Below are positions 24,590-36,700 of a stretch of 64,000 nucleotides of DNA, one piece after another. Location: positions 124,001-188,000 of the forward strand of contig JADLZK010005815.1 of assembly GCA_015847255.1 (NCBI GenBank). The letters are read 5' to 3'. The translations under genes and the position numbers were made by a program. Source of the DNA: Hyparrhenia diplandra. Its lineage: Eukaryota; Streptophyta; Magnoliopsida; Poales; Poaceae. A model generated the notes under the pieces. The model did no database searches, was not told the origin of the DNA, and saw only the letters and a program-made list of their open reading frames with translations. Each line of letters starts with the position of its first letter. Position 1 is the stretch's first letter.

Positions 24590-25010
24590 AGCTAGTTGGC
24601 CATACCAAGTGAGTTATCGAAAGCATCCCGACGAGGATAAACTTGCCATTGGGCGAGAACATGGAGAAGGACACCGGGATGGCCTTACCGAGGAGAATGG
24701 TGACGCGCGGCGGACTCGCAATAGCTCCGCGGCGGGCGTGTGCTGTGGTTCGGGCCACCTCGACCGCCACCCCCGAAGCTCCGCGGTCATCCTTTTCGGC
24801 CCTCCTCGCGACCGAACAAAGACGACGGGCCGGGAGACGGCGGGCGTTGAGGCGTTGCCGCCGGGGGGGCGAGGGGGGGGCGGCGCAGGGCGGCCGCTGG
24901 AGCGCCGTGTCGCGGGGCGGCGGCGTGAGCGTGGCGCCGAGGCGGGGCTGGGGATGGGACGGCGGCAAGAATGGGCGGGCGGCGTGAGCGCCGCTCGAGG
25001 GGAAAGGATG
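24590..25010 (-). pseudogene. GC-rich gene-fragment patch with WD40-like piece
   Basis: On the minus strand, about 24600-24700 reads PVSFSMFSPNGKFILVGML in one frame. This resembles a WD40 blade of WDR5-type repeat proteins (FSPNGKFIL plus a following strand), but the expected Trp-containing end of the blade is corrupted. The adjoining 24700-25000 is very GC-rich, with proline/arginine-rich frames on both strands and no domain. It looks like a chimeric captured fragment. Confidence 0.35.
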
Positions 25011-25357
25011 AACGATTTTTTTTTACATGACGAGTATTTTCGGAACCCGATTCGAAGGCAGTTTTGATTCACATGAAGTTAGGAGAAGCTGCTCCCTTGT
25101 CGGACTAAAAAGACTATTATACCCTTCAATATTTATTATAATTCAGTTCCTATACCATGGTTCCTATTCGCCACTTAGTTCCTCCTATTTGGTTCCTCTA
25201 CCTTTTTGACCATTGGATCGCACCAAATGGAGGGCCCATATTAATTCCAAGCGCGAGGGTTGTAAAAAAACTCTCTAGTAAATATGAACCGAGCAATGCT
25301 GGCTCATTAAGATGAGCAGTGATTAAATCAGCTCTGCTCATCGCTTGTTCAGCTCTG

Positions 25358-26375
25358 TGTGGGGATCACTCCTGCCCCTCTGGCCTTCGCTACGGGGGGT
25401 AGCGGGAGGAGGGGCGAGGGTTTCCCACAGGGTGAGACAAACGCGAGCCCGGGTCCTTGGCCGGTGGTACCTTCGCTGGTGTTGCCGAGGGTATCGCCGG
25501 TCACGGTGTGGGTCCCGCGTGCGTGACGTGGATGAAAGAATAACACAAGAAGTTGTTTCGATTATATGGCAATAAAACTTGCCACCAACCGTCCTGGAAT
25601 ACGAGTCGCTCAACCGTATTTATAGGCGTCCGGCCGGCTGGTGGTGTTTTTACAAGGAAGGACTTCTCTTTACAATCACTGTCACGCTTGGCCCACGCGG
25701 GGGCATTCTCGTGCATTCTCTACCCAGGGGTACAATGGTAAAAGAACATGACAACATTGGGTTGCCCTAGAATTCATTCCGTCCATCGCCGCCGCCACCC
25801 CGGACGTGGCTCGCTTTGTCTTGGGCCCCGGGCGGGAGGTGGAGGGCCGCGGGGCCCTCCAGGCCAATTGCTCGTCGCGGGGCCTTGCCGCGGGGCTCCT
25901 TCGGGTCCTTCACCTCGGGCTGCCCCCGGACGCCGGAGGTGGTAGCCGCGGGGCTCTCCAGGCCCGTTGCGCGCGAGGGCCTTGCCCACGGGGCTCCTTC
26001 GTCCTTCGGTCCGCCGGGGCCTCCGGGGCGCGGAGGTGACGGCCGCGGGGCTTCCTAAGCCCCCGGCGCCCGCCGGGGCCTCGCCCCGCGGACATCTTTC
26101 ATTTCGGTCCTCCGCCACGAGGGGCTCCGGACGTAGAGTCCAACGGACCTCCGCTGTGTGGGGGTTCAGCCGTTTGGACCATCTCGGACCTCCGCTGTGC
26201 GGGGTCCGTCGTAGACTCTCCTCAAACCTCCGCCGTGCAGGGGTTTAGCCGTATGCCTGCGACACAAAGAATTAGCTTCGCACGGGGGCGGGCCTTGTCA
26301 GCGCCCAAAGAGGGTTTGAATCTTTGCTAGATTCAAGGAGCTGCCGGGGGAGCTACGAGGGTCACCTCCCCAGCA
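25358..26375 (-). mobile_element. Solo LTR, minus orientation
   Basis: The segment begins TGTGGGGATCACTCC and ends CTCCCCAGCA (TG...CA with a short inverted repeat). It is flanked by perfect 5-base duplications CTCTG (25353-25357 and 26376-26380). No internal retrotransposon sequence adjoins either side, so it is a solo LTR left by LTR-LTR recombination. On the minus strand a TATA box (CTATAAATA) occurs at about 25617-25625, indicating orientation. The interior is GC-rich with a repeated CCTCCGC(C/T)GTG motif at 26140-26240. Confidence 0.85.
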
Positions 26376-26380
26376 CTCTG

Positions 26381-26640
26381 CTCTGCTCATAAGTTTTGTT
26401 GATCATCAAATGGCCTGGATGGTAGGAAGTTGAGTGTACTCCTGGATCAGCTCTCCTCATCGCTTGTTCAGCCTTGCATTCTTCTTCAGCATCCTTCAAG
26501 TAACGTGGCAACAGTTTTAGATACTTATCTCTAACTGCACGGGCCTCCACTATTTCATGGTAAGTCACCAAGATTGCCTCATACCACAGTTTGTTCTTTG
26601 TATTTAGGTGCATCTTCCTTCAGCCTAGAACGCTCGTCCT
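26381..26640 (-). pseudogene. Unrecognised coding fragment (minus)
   Basis: The minus strand reads YEAILVTYHEIVEARAVRDK and then YLKLLPRYLKDAEEECKAEQ. Just upstream, in another frame, it reads KEDAPKYKEQTV, so one frameshift separates them. The charged, helical composition looks like real protein sequence, but I cannot name the family. It sits between a solo LTR and a Tourist MITE and may belong with the NOP-like scrap at 27467-27733. Confidence 0.4.
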
Positions 26641-27104
26641 CTGAAAAAAATCTCTGCAGGATCAGTAAACAGTTCTTCATTAAGGTAGTATACCCACTAC
26701 AGAGCAGTCACAAGTTTCAGTAAATCCCAGCCCTCACAGTTGATCTTAGAGTATCTTATAAAGTACTACTCCATGGTCAAAAAGGAAGACGTTTTGAAAA
26801 ATACTTTCATAAAAGTATACATATATAATTTTTAATAAATATTTTTATAGAAAAGAAGTTAAAGTTGCGCTTTGGAGACCGTGTCGCTGTCCTAAACGTC
26901 TTCTTTTTCAACTATGGAGGGTGTACGTACCTTACCAGCCGCGTGCAAGGTTACAAAATTTTTGTCCACACAAAAGTCACAATTGTACACAACATTGATC
27001 ATCTCGATGAGAGCATCATTCACCATCTCTGGTTTGTAGTCAAAATGATATATTTTTCCAGAATAGTTCTCACTCCTTTACACATCAGAGGGCGATCACC
27101 CTTA

Positions 27105-27466
27105 GGCTGTGTTTGGCAGCGCTCCTGGGTGCTCCGGCTCCGGTCACTGTTATTACTCTACCTGTGGGCTGTGTTTGGCAGCGCTCCTGGGTGCTCCGGC
27201 TCCGGTCACTGTTATTACTCTACTGTGGGCTGTGTTTGGCAAACTGCAGCCCCCGGGTGCTCCGGCCCGGTCACATTATTTATTACTCGCAAAACCGTGA
27301 GCGCTGGAGCCGAGGAGGGCATAGGAAAAACCGGCTTCCGGCCCGGCTCTTCCCAGTTCATTTGCTACATCAATAACTGAAATGGCTCCTTGCTACAGTG
27401 CTATACAGTGTCGCTACAGTGCAGGAAGGAGGAGCGGGAGACAGGCAGACCCTGCCAAAGAGGGCC
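27105..27466. mobile_element. Tourist-like MITE with triplicated left end
   Basis: Flanked by TTA on both sides (27102-27104 and 27467-27469). The left terminus GGCTGTGTTTGGCAGCGCTC is the imperfect inverse of the right terminus (CCTGCCAAAGAGGGCC). The left end occurs three times in tandem: 27105-27166, 27167-27227 and a diverged third copy from 27228. The first two are almost identical over about 61 bases. Family: PIF/Harbinger. Confidence 0.85.
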
Positions 27467-27733
27467 TTAGTCAGCTCTTGAGGCACTAAAGAGTGCATGC
27501 AATTCCTTAGGCCTCACATCAGCTCCATCACAACTTCATCTTGCATGCAACTTATTTCTAGAATGCCTTCAGTGATTTTCTTATATATTCAAAAGTTCCA
27601 ACAGCTAGCTTCTGCTTGGGTTTGACACACCTCTTGATTATCTTAGCAAGGTGCATGTCAACACCAGTATCAGCGTTAATGGCACTGGCCTTCCTCGTTG
27701 ACTGGGCTTCTCGCTCTAGCTCGGTAATGCGCC
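27467..27733 (-). pseudogene. NOP56/NOP58-like fragment
   Basis: On the minus strand the frame reads DTGVDMHLAKIIKRCVKPKQ, then KLAVGTFEY and a stop. After a shift it continues SCMQDEVVMELM, an in-frame TGA, and GLRNCMHSLVPQE. The pattern, a K-L-A-V-G-T-x-E-Y stretch followed by VMELM-GLRN, resembles the N-terminal half of Nop56/58-type box C/D snoRNP core proteins, which act in rRNA processing. Only this scrap survives and it is interrupted. The identification is from memory of the family and is tentative. Confidence 0.45.
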
Positions 27734-29130
27734 TGTTGGGCTTTCATGTACACACGAATTGGGATGGGCTTCTCGCTTCTGCTTCATCCGCTAGCATAAC
27801 ATGGAAGTGGCCACATTCGGCGGACCGCGCCTGCGCCGGGTTTACATGGGCTAGGCTACTGTAGCTTTGGCCAACGCGAGCTGCAGAAACGTTTAAGTAG
27901 CGGGACGAACGGCCCCGGCACACCGCGTCAAGAGACTCATAAAGCTGAACCGTTGTTCCAAGGCACCTCAATTTTTTTACTTCGTGATAATACGAACAGA
28001 TCAGGAAATTGCCCATTTTACTTCGTATTATCCCCGTTTAAATGTATATTTTTTCACCTTTCAAGGCTAATAAATGGAAGTGTAAAAGTCCTCGCTATTA
28101 GGGCGTATTGGGATCAAAGGTTAAAATCCGGATTTGAATAAAAATAATATCTAATGTTTCCTAGCATTACTCATGGTGATCGACTGGTTCAGGTTTGTCA
28201 GATGACATCACGATGACGTGGCATCTTTTTTTTTCAGTTACCGCGACACGGTTCAGTCATCAAACAATAAGCACAGATGAGATAAAATGCAGAATGCCAT
28301 ACCAAGAAGGCAGAGCACATGAGACTGGTAAGGCCAAGCCCAAAATGTATTGGCTTCAAGATACCCCGCCGACATGCCACCTCAACCAGAAGTGGCGAGT
28401 GGTTCCCGCAGAGAGGTGCCGAGCCGACCGCAGCGAAGCTCTCATTCGAGCACGCGCTGTGGCCTCCAAACATTTGAAAAGAAGAATGCACGCGCACGTC
28501 AACAGAAGGTCGTCCTTTTGTGTGTACCTCCAAAACCACAGTTGAAGCTACGATTGCGTTGGAAATTTTACCGGCACCTAACAGCCTCAGCCTGAAATTA
28601 TATACGTGTCGTTGAGACCACTAGTTACGTGCTGCCCGCGTTGGGCTTGGCCTAATAACTGCATGTCAATAAGGGGGGGAAATCAGTAAGCATTGTATCA
28701 ACCACACCACACGTCCACAACAAAAACAACCATGACAACCAATCAATGACATCCCCCCGTTCATTTTCTCAATTGTGTATGGAAGCACCAACAATTCCAT
28801 CAGTCTATAAACAAAGGCACAGGCCATTACTCATTGCTACTAATTACAATGTCTACTAGCTTCCGTATTCCCACAGTAAGCTCTCTTGGCTTCCAATAAT
28901 GCTAGTCTGCACTAAGCCCTTGAAGCCATGACATGACAGTCACCAAAAAATCTGGAAAGAATAAACCCACCTCTCACCTTGGCCGTGTGTTCATACAACA
29001 GGTGCAAAAATGCTTGCTCCTGAAGCATATGCCAGGAAGTTCTCGAGATATGGAGAGCTTCTCTGTGCAAAATGAGACAAGCTCAACACTTCAACAGCGG
29101 GAAGTGAAGCCTCATGCTTGAATCCTACTG
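27734..29130. other. Intergenic, downstream of the GT14 gene
   Basis: No gene recognised. The region includes the likely 3' untranslated sequence of the minus-strand GT14 gene next to 29130. A frame at 28195-28545 has no recognisable motif. Confidence 0.5.
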
Positions 29131-31560
29131 CTATTGCTTGCAAGAGTTGTTGCTTGACTTTGATTCTTCCAGAATCCGGTTTATATATGTTCGGAACTTC
29201 TCAGCTTGAGGACCAGGTCTTACAATGTTGACATTGCTCCACTGGGAACAAGGATCACTGAACCACCTCCTTCTACCTGTGCACCACGCACCAGGAGCAG
29301 GTCTGTGACGCCACCGTCGAAGCACTTTATCATCAATCTTGTCCAGCAGGGGTTCATTCTCCTTAAACTTCCGGGCAAAAGGAACCCCACTCCCTACTAA
29401 CGCATCAAAATGTGTAACATTTAGGAAATGGGGCTCCATCTGAGGTGGATCATCCCACACCATGTACCGCAAGTCGTTGTTCACTGTAAAATTGCGAAAA
29501 TCCGAGTTGCAAGCAACCGAATGGAAATACCCCTCCAGAGGTAGCATCACGTTTGTGAAGTACATCAGAAGTGTTCTAGGAGATTCTCCCAACCAAAAAC
29601 ACAGTACTCCACAAAGCGTCTGTTTAAAATGACCCATGGAGAACCTAATAGAAAGGGAATGCATGTGTTAGAAAACCATTTCATCAAAGCAGGTGAATAA
29701 CAAAGTGCAAGTAAAGAGAAATGCCTGTGAAAAATTTGAAACCATCAGGAGTGTCCCGTTTCTCTGTGGCTTGGAAGAACTGATTCCTCCCTGCCAAGTA
29801 TACTCCAGCATCTACTATAATCGGTTGCACTCTCTGAGACCTGCAAAATAAGCATACTGGTGAAACTAACAGCACTGCACTGTGTACCATTCACATTCAC
29901 TATCGATAGAAACATACTCTTTCCATCCAATGTCACTGGTGTGATCAATAAAATTGAGGTGCCTTGGAACAGAGGAGAAAACATGAATCAAGTCTGCAGC
30001 AAGGGACAAAAGAAAACAGAGTCATGAACAGGAAACCAAAGAACCCCTAAGAGGTGTCAGTCGGAATACAAAAGCCAAAAGCAAAACTAGAACATGCTAG
30101 TATAAAAACAAAATTACACTTCAATACGGAAGGGCATGAACTACATGTGACATAGTGGAAGCAGCACATATCACAGACCAAATTACAATAGTTACCATGT
30201 ATAACATAAAAATGCAATGTCATACAGGTAGTGTCGGATGAAATGAGTATAAAAGGGCAACATAAATCAGAGCGTCCAGATTGTGCATCCTGTGTTGATA
30301 ATCAAGTGGTGCATTTGTTGTTAATGCTCTCTTAGTTGTTCATTAAAATGAAGGGTTAATCAGTTGCTCTCTTAGTTGTTCACTAAAGTGAATGGTTAAT
30401 CCCAGCTAGATGACACAAACCGCCAGAGTTGCACAGCTTGTTCCTGACAATTAGAGTCTCCTCATATAAGGATGAGAGCACAAATTAGTCATGGAGTGGT
30501 TGAGCTTGTATGGTACCAAATAGAGAATAAAGAAGACAGCATGCCGCTCTAGCAGTTGCACAATATTTCCACACTCCACCTAAGGTGGCTATGGCACTAC
30601 AGTCCAACAGGATTCCAAACAAGCAAGTTCTTCCAAAATAACCTAAACGTAGCAGCAGCAGCAGCAGCAGCAGGCCACTTCCTAATCCTGGTGGGGGTAG
30701 TGGGTCTTTGGTCCTTTCAGGCATATTTATGCATTCAATTATGCAACTTGACAGATAACATTAAACACCACTTAATTCAAGTCAGCAACACATGCTGTGA
30801 AGAACACAAAATTGATTTTTGTAGCTACGGTTCAACCGAATAGTGGCAATTTCCTGATCTGTTCGTACAGCATGCTTTGCCTCCAATTCAAGAATGGAAA
30901 TGTTCGGCACACGCAATTTGGAGTAGCAAGCACAATTGGTATTCATAACGAGCAAGTAAAAGAGGTCAGATTTGCCTTAGATCCGGACAGGTCTGCCAAG
31001 CAAAACTGCTACTCAAACAGATCACGCTAGCAGATGGGAATCGAGCATTTGAATCTTACCGTCCTGGGTGAGAAGGGGGTAGTCGGCGGCGTTGAGCGTG
31101 ACGAACCAGTCCCACTCCGCATCGAGCCGGAGCATCGCGGCAGCCGCGCGGAGCGTGGCGGCGAGGCCGGAAGCGCCCATTGGTGTGCCCGCGGTGGGCC
31201 TGCCGACGACATCGACGTTCCCGAAGGCGCGCACGGCGGGTGCGGCGCGCGACGGCCGCGGCGAGCTCAGCGCGCTCGGAGGCCGGCGCGTCGGCGGAGA
31301 GGTGGAGCAGGTAGCGGTTCCTGGGGTGGTAGACGGCGAGGAGCAGGCGCAGGAGCTTCCTGCCGTCGCCTCGCCCCCGCGAGCAGGTAGGCGAAGGAGG
31401 GCGGCGCGGCGGCGCCCCTGCGCACGTACGAGGGCGGCGGCGGGAGGCGCGCGAAGAGCGCGGAGGAGGCGGAGAAGCCTGAGAGCGCCGAGAGGAAGAG
31501 CAACAGCGAGACGAAGGAGACGGAGACGAGCGGGAGCAGCCACTTGTCGGCGGCGCCCAT
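29131..31560 (-). CDS. GT14 core-2/I-branching-like glycosyltransferase (GlcAT14-like)
   Basis: A four-exon gene: 31060-31560, 29918-29993, 29725-29840 and 29131-29644. The product is a Golgi type II membrane enzyme of CAZy family GT14; plant members include beta-glucuronosyltransferases acting on arabinogalactan. The N-terminus MGAADKWLLPLVSVSFVSLL is a signal anchor. Hallmarks are HLSADAPASE, DVVGRPTAGTPMG, DWFVTLNAADYPL, FIDHTSDIGWK and QRVQPIIVDAGVY. Exon 4 has LPRTLLMYF-like sequence, WDDPPQMEPHFL, GVPFARKF and PGAWCTGRRRWF. Three small indels interrupt the frame: an extra base in the C-run at 31374-31378, a shift in the CG repeat at 31245-31251, and a missing base at 29579-29580. After correction the phases close at about 402 residues. 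Exon 3 ends at a GC donor. Splice positions and conserved blocks otherwise look intact, so consensus error is likelier than a pseudogene. Confidence 0.85.
30650..30672. repeat. CAG/GCA trinucleotide microsatellite
   Basis: About seven GCA units in the 1.07-kb first intron of the GT14 gene. Nearby, 30324-30401 contains two copies of a segment with GCTCTCTTAGTTGTTCA. Confidence 0.9.
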
Positions 31561-33779
31561 GGCTGCTTGGTGTCGGCCGGGCCGGGATGGGCACGCTGAG
31601 TTGGTGGTGGTGACACGCCGCGCGTCACCGCCGCCGCATTCGGGGCTAGGGCTCCGGCGACGGCCAGGCGGCGGTGGGCGGCGGGGGATTAGGGTTTGGC
31701 GAGATCGCATCGGGGAGAAGGGAAAATAGCGAGCGAGATCGGGATGGCTGGCGCCCTGTGCCCGCGCCCGCGCCGCTGTATTTTCTGCTCGCGTCTCGCG
31801 TGCGTTTTCTCCCTTGCTTCTGCTTGGCTTGGCAATGGGGAGGGAGGGAAGGGGAGGAGGGACACGCCAGCGTGAGGCGCCTGTCGCTTTGTACCACCGC
31901 AACACGGGGGAGTCGCTTCCGCGGCTCCGGCGATGGAGCCTATGACTCACTAGCAGGTGGGCTCCGCATTCGATGGGTCCACCAGTCATTGGAACGATGT
32001 AGATCGAGCCGCGTGGGTTACGCGAGGTCACGGGACGGGTCCCACGGGTCAGAGCGACGACAGTCACGGTAAGTCATCGGATGGGGCCTTTGCTTCCCTC
32101 TCACGGCCGCCAGCCGCCGGACTCACGCTCACCTTCCTGGTAGCTGGAGGCATGACACTGACGCGTGGGCCATGGAGGCGCGGTGAACGGGGGCGGTAGG
32201 CGGCGGGTAGCTGGGGAAGTGGGCAGGGTGGACGTTGATTCCGCTTGGGGCCTGGATGGGTCCATATGTCAGAGGCGCTTCTGGAGAGATTGGCGGCGGC
32301 GGCGTCATGTGTCATGGCGGCTTGGGGTTTTTTGAGGATTGGCTTGGGGTTTTTAAAATTCGTTATTAGGGTTTTTTAAATTCGTTATTATTACTGTATT
32401 CCATTGGCTGCTGACCGCTATCTGCTTTTGAGCTTCTTGCTTGTACTGCACACTCTCAGCTTCTCTTTTTATGGAGAAGCTAACTGCAGAAGACTTCGGG
32501 TATCTAAACGGAAGCCAGCGAGCCGGAAGAAAGGCAGCTTAGAATCCGGGTTACAGTTTAGTGCAAAGACTTATAGATGGACAAAATATAAACGCGAAGG
32601 TTGTTCTGCTGATCGATATAAGCCGGTTGATTTTGGTTCTGTTAAATAGTGTTCTGTGCCAGAAAATACTAAGTTGAAACAAGCCTAAACATGACAATCA
32701 TGTCACGACGCTCTTTTTCCTCGAAGCAAGCCGACCAGCCACTTGATGTAGTTTTCCTCTACCCTCTTTTTCGTAACTGAAGTACGCTTTCACACTTCCT
32801 CTCATTGTCACGACAAAAGTAGTAGGGGCTCGGCGATTTTCTACCATATGGATAGTGATGCAAGATTTATCTTCTCTTTTTTTTAGAAAAAATAGATTTA
32901 TCTTCTCTATCTAGATCGTTTGTTGGCTCAAAGCTCGTCTAAAAAAAAAAGTAAATTTATGTCAAATTAGGCAAAAGTGTGATTAGCACAATAAGCTAGC
33001 ACGGCAAAACTGTCCACCGGGTATTGGTATCATTATCTTCTCCCAATCACCACATTCTACTTTAGGAATAAAGCATGCTCACCATTTCTTGTAACGCGTT
33101 CGCTAATTCAGATAGAGAGCCATATATAGAGGGGAAAACAGGTTGCTTTCATGAAAGGATTTTTTTTGTTGAAACTATCATTAAAGGTTTTTTTTTTAGA
33201 TTACACCCACGACACATACTTACCCCTACAGACACACGTACGCAAACTCTACCTTATGATCACCTCTGAATGACTAAACCGGCATATCTAGAGATTCTCG
33301 AAGGCACCATTAGCGCACATCGCCAATGGAAACATCGCTATCACTTAAAGCATAACGACAAAAAGTCCTAAAATAAAATATAAAAATACGACCACATTTG
33401 CCAAGTCAAGCACTTAAACATGGCGCGTCACGGGTCGATTTCGAAGGTCCACCAACCTTAACCTAATTCCCAGGCCCACTGCCTCACAAACAGCCCAACG
33501 AAACTAAATCGTACAGCCCTGGCCCACAGCAGAAAAGGCCCAGTTCAGCAACCCATCCAGCAATCCGTCTCCTTCCCCATCTCATGCCGCAACAAACTCA
33601 CCACCACCACACGAAGGGAACTGCTCTCTCAGTCCTCACACCCCGCAGAAGCAAACCCCTCTTAGACCCCGCTGCCGCTTGCCACGCTCCTCCACGTCGC
33701 TCTCCGCCGCCTCCCAAGGCGCCCCGGAACCTTCTAGATTGATTGAAGGTGGGGTTAGCCATCGGCGTCAGCGTGTGTG
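31561..33779. other. Shared intergenic region between the divergent GT14 and ABCG7 genes
   Basis: The two genes point away from each other, so both promoters lie in these 2.2 kb. 31561-31900 is very GC-rich and probably contains the GT14 leader and core promoter. 33480-33779, C-rich with CTCC and CACC words, likely holds the ABCG7 leader. The small frame at 32404-32649 has no recognisable domain. 33170-33330 resembles a common grass repeat. No other gene is supported. Confidence 0.5.
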
Positions 33780-36700
33780 ATGGAGGTCAAGGGGCTGGGG
33801 CAGCTCCTGGCGGCGCTGGCCGCGGCGTTCTTCGTCCGCGCCATCGCGGGACCCGGTCCCGCGCTGCTTCCGCCGGCGGAGGACACGGAGGACGACGAGG
33901 CCGACGCGGAGGCCGGCGAGGGAGGCGTGCCGCCCGTCACCATCCGGTGGGCCCGCATCACCTGCGCGCTCAAGAACAAGCGCGGGGAAGTGGTGAGTCG
34001 CTGCACTGCACCGCCGCCCACGGCACCACCTCTTCCCATCTCGCCGCAGCCGCGCCCGCGAGCGCACTGCGCACGAAACCCTCGCATTGCCCATTTGCGC
34101 CCCTCTGTCCGTCTGTCGTCCTCGTTCCGTTTGCCACGTGTACTCTTTTGCGTTGACTCGTTGACCCACAGTATTCTACAACAACTTGCATAATCTGTAG
34201 TTCTGTATCAGTTCAAATATCACCGTATAACTGGACTGGACTCATAGATGTTTATGACATGTTGTTTAATTGTCAATTGTCACTTTACCAGGCAAGGTTT
34301 CTGCTGTCAAATGTGTCGGGGGGAGGCGAAACCAGGGAGGCTGTTAGCACTCATGGGACCATCGGGCTCTGGCAAAACAACTCTGCTCAATGTGCTAGCA
34401 GGGCAGCTCACAGCATCGTCTTCCTTGCACCTTTCCGGGTTTCTGTATGTCAATGGCCGGCCTGTCTCGAAGGGTGGATATAAGTAAGTTCTGTTCATGT
34501 AGCTGGGGTCTTACTTCTGTTCTTGTTTCTGGAAAGGAGCTGATGACTATCTCCTTGTGCAGGATTGCTTTTGTCAGGCAGGAAGACCTGTTCTTCTCAC
34601 AGCTTACTGTGCGGGAGACGCTCTCACTTGCTGCTGAGCTCCAGCTTCCTGACTTGTGGGCTCCTGAGAGGAAGGAGAGCTATGTGAATGATCTTTTGTT
34701 TCGTCTGGGGTTGGTGAGTGCTAGCATTTTGGTTAGTGTTTCTTGAAATTGAAGTGAACAGTTCCGAGGACAGTCTTAATGGTTGGATCGTTGAATAGGT
34801 CAATTGTGCTGATTCTATTGTTGGTGATGCAAAAGTTCGTGGAATAAGTGGGGGCGAAGAAGCGCCTCTCACTTGCATGTGAACTGATTGCTAGCCCTTC
34901 AGTCATCTTTGCGGATGAACCAACAACAGGTATTTAAAACTGATTTAGCCTCAGCCTTCCCTACTTGAACTTGAGCAAGGGTTTTCGTTATCACTTCTAA
35001 ATGTGGTCCTCATTTAGACTTGAAACATTTGCATGTAGCTAATATGTTTTATTTTTCTGATCATGTCTTACAAATACAAGAGTTCATGTCAGATATGACT
35101 CTGTGATCAAAATAAATTGTCTGTATTATCAAAATCATTTATGCTGAAGACAGATTTGTAATCGTGAAGCATAAGGATCTTAACTTACTTTTTAACTGAA
35201 ACATAACTGCTTTGGCTAGTGTTTTGCATCCGCTTTTGTCATCAATCAGGGTTTGTTTTCGTGTTTCACCATGATGAGACAATGGCAACTCAGTTCTGAA
35301 TGTTCTATGGTCTTTCTGTCCGTATATCCACTGGAGCTGGCATAAAACAAGATCCATCGTAAACAATAGTCATCAACATCTGTTTGATCATCTGACAATA
35401 TGAAAATGGCAAATATGAAGTTATATTTTTGGTATGTTTGTGATTTTTCTTTTAGGCCTTGATGCCTTCCAAGCGGAGAAGGTCATGGAGACTCTTCGTC
35501 AGCTTGCTGAGGATGGGCACACTGTTATCTGTTCGATACACCAGCCAAGAGGTTCAGTCTATGGCAAATTTGATGACATCGTACTGCTGTCAGATGGAGA
35601 AATTGTATATATGGGGCCTGCAAAAGAAGAACCACTAACATACTTTGCATCATTAGGGTTGTTATGCCCCTTCCCTTTCCTTCATGTCTTTTCTTAAGCA
35701 TGTTATCATGATTTCTACTTTATTTGAATGTTTTGCCCTATATATTTTCGTGTGTGCTCACTTTTTGGCTTGCCTGGTGTAGCATAGCATAATAAATAAT
35801 CCATTTCCAATCCTGATCAGTGAACATGCACCCCTTTTTAAAACTATTTTTGTTTTGAGTATAACAAAACAATCTGGCATTGTGGTGTGCGCTTTCATTG
35901 TTTGCATTTCCAATAGAACTAATTACTTTGTGTAACTGATTACATTGATCCTTGTCATTGTACACATCAAAATTCCAATATTACCTATGCTAGAACTATT
36001 GAAGGTTAATTGTTGGATGTTTGTACCATGCACATGCAGCATGCCTCTGGTCTCTGTCTACTTGAGTTTTGATCAATAAGCAACTGTGCCTTTTCTTTTC
36101 TTATGTAAATGGCCAATATATCATAATGTTTATTTTTATTTTGTTAGTATTGCCTTTGCCCATTGATAACTTGAGTTTTGAATTTATCAGGTATCAGTGT
36201 CCAGATCATATGAACCCTGCTGAGTTCTTAGCTGATCTCATTTCCATTGATTATGGCTCAACTGAAAGTGTACAGTCATCACAGAAAAGGATTGAGAACC
36301 TCATTGAGGTGTTTTCTAACAAAGCTCTAGTTACTGAAGGTAACAATTTAATTGCAACTCCAGAGGATCCTGGATTGTCTGTCAAACTTGTTCGGAAAAC
36401 TACAATGAAGCAAAGACATGGTTGGTGGAGGCAATTTCGTTTGCTTTTAAGCGAGCATGGATGCAGGTTCATCTCAATATATCTAGCCTTTAATCGTATT
36501 TCCAGCTTAACCTTTCTGTTTTGTGTGTGTGTGTGAATATATGTTTAGGTACTTACATAGGCTAGCTGCTCTGAATATAGCTATGTTGACATGCGATTTT
36601 GGCCTAAGCAATTGTAGACCTCGATGTCATGTTTTTACCTAAAATGTCAAGTGTGCACCTATTACGTTTATTGTTCATTTTAATTGATATTGGAGAAGCG

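Noticed and set aside
31267..32067. 266-codon minus-strand frame extending upstream of the GT14 start
   Set aside because: The part before MGAADKW lies in the GC-rich leader with no conserved sequence; the signal-anchor start at 31560 fits the family.
32404..32649. 81-codon frame with hydrophobic start (MAADRYLLLSFLLVLHT)
   Set aside because: Looks like a signal peptide, but the rest lacks a cysteine pattern or family resemblance, and no promoter is evident.
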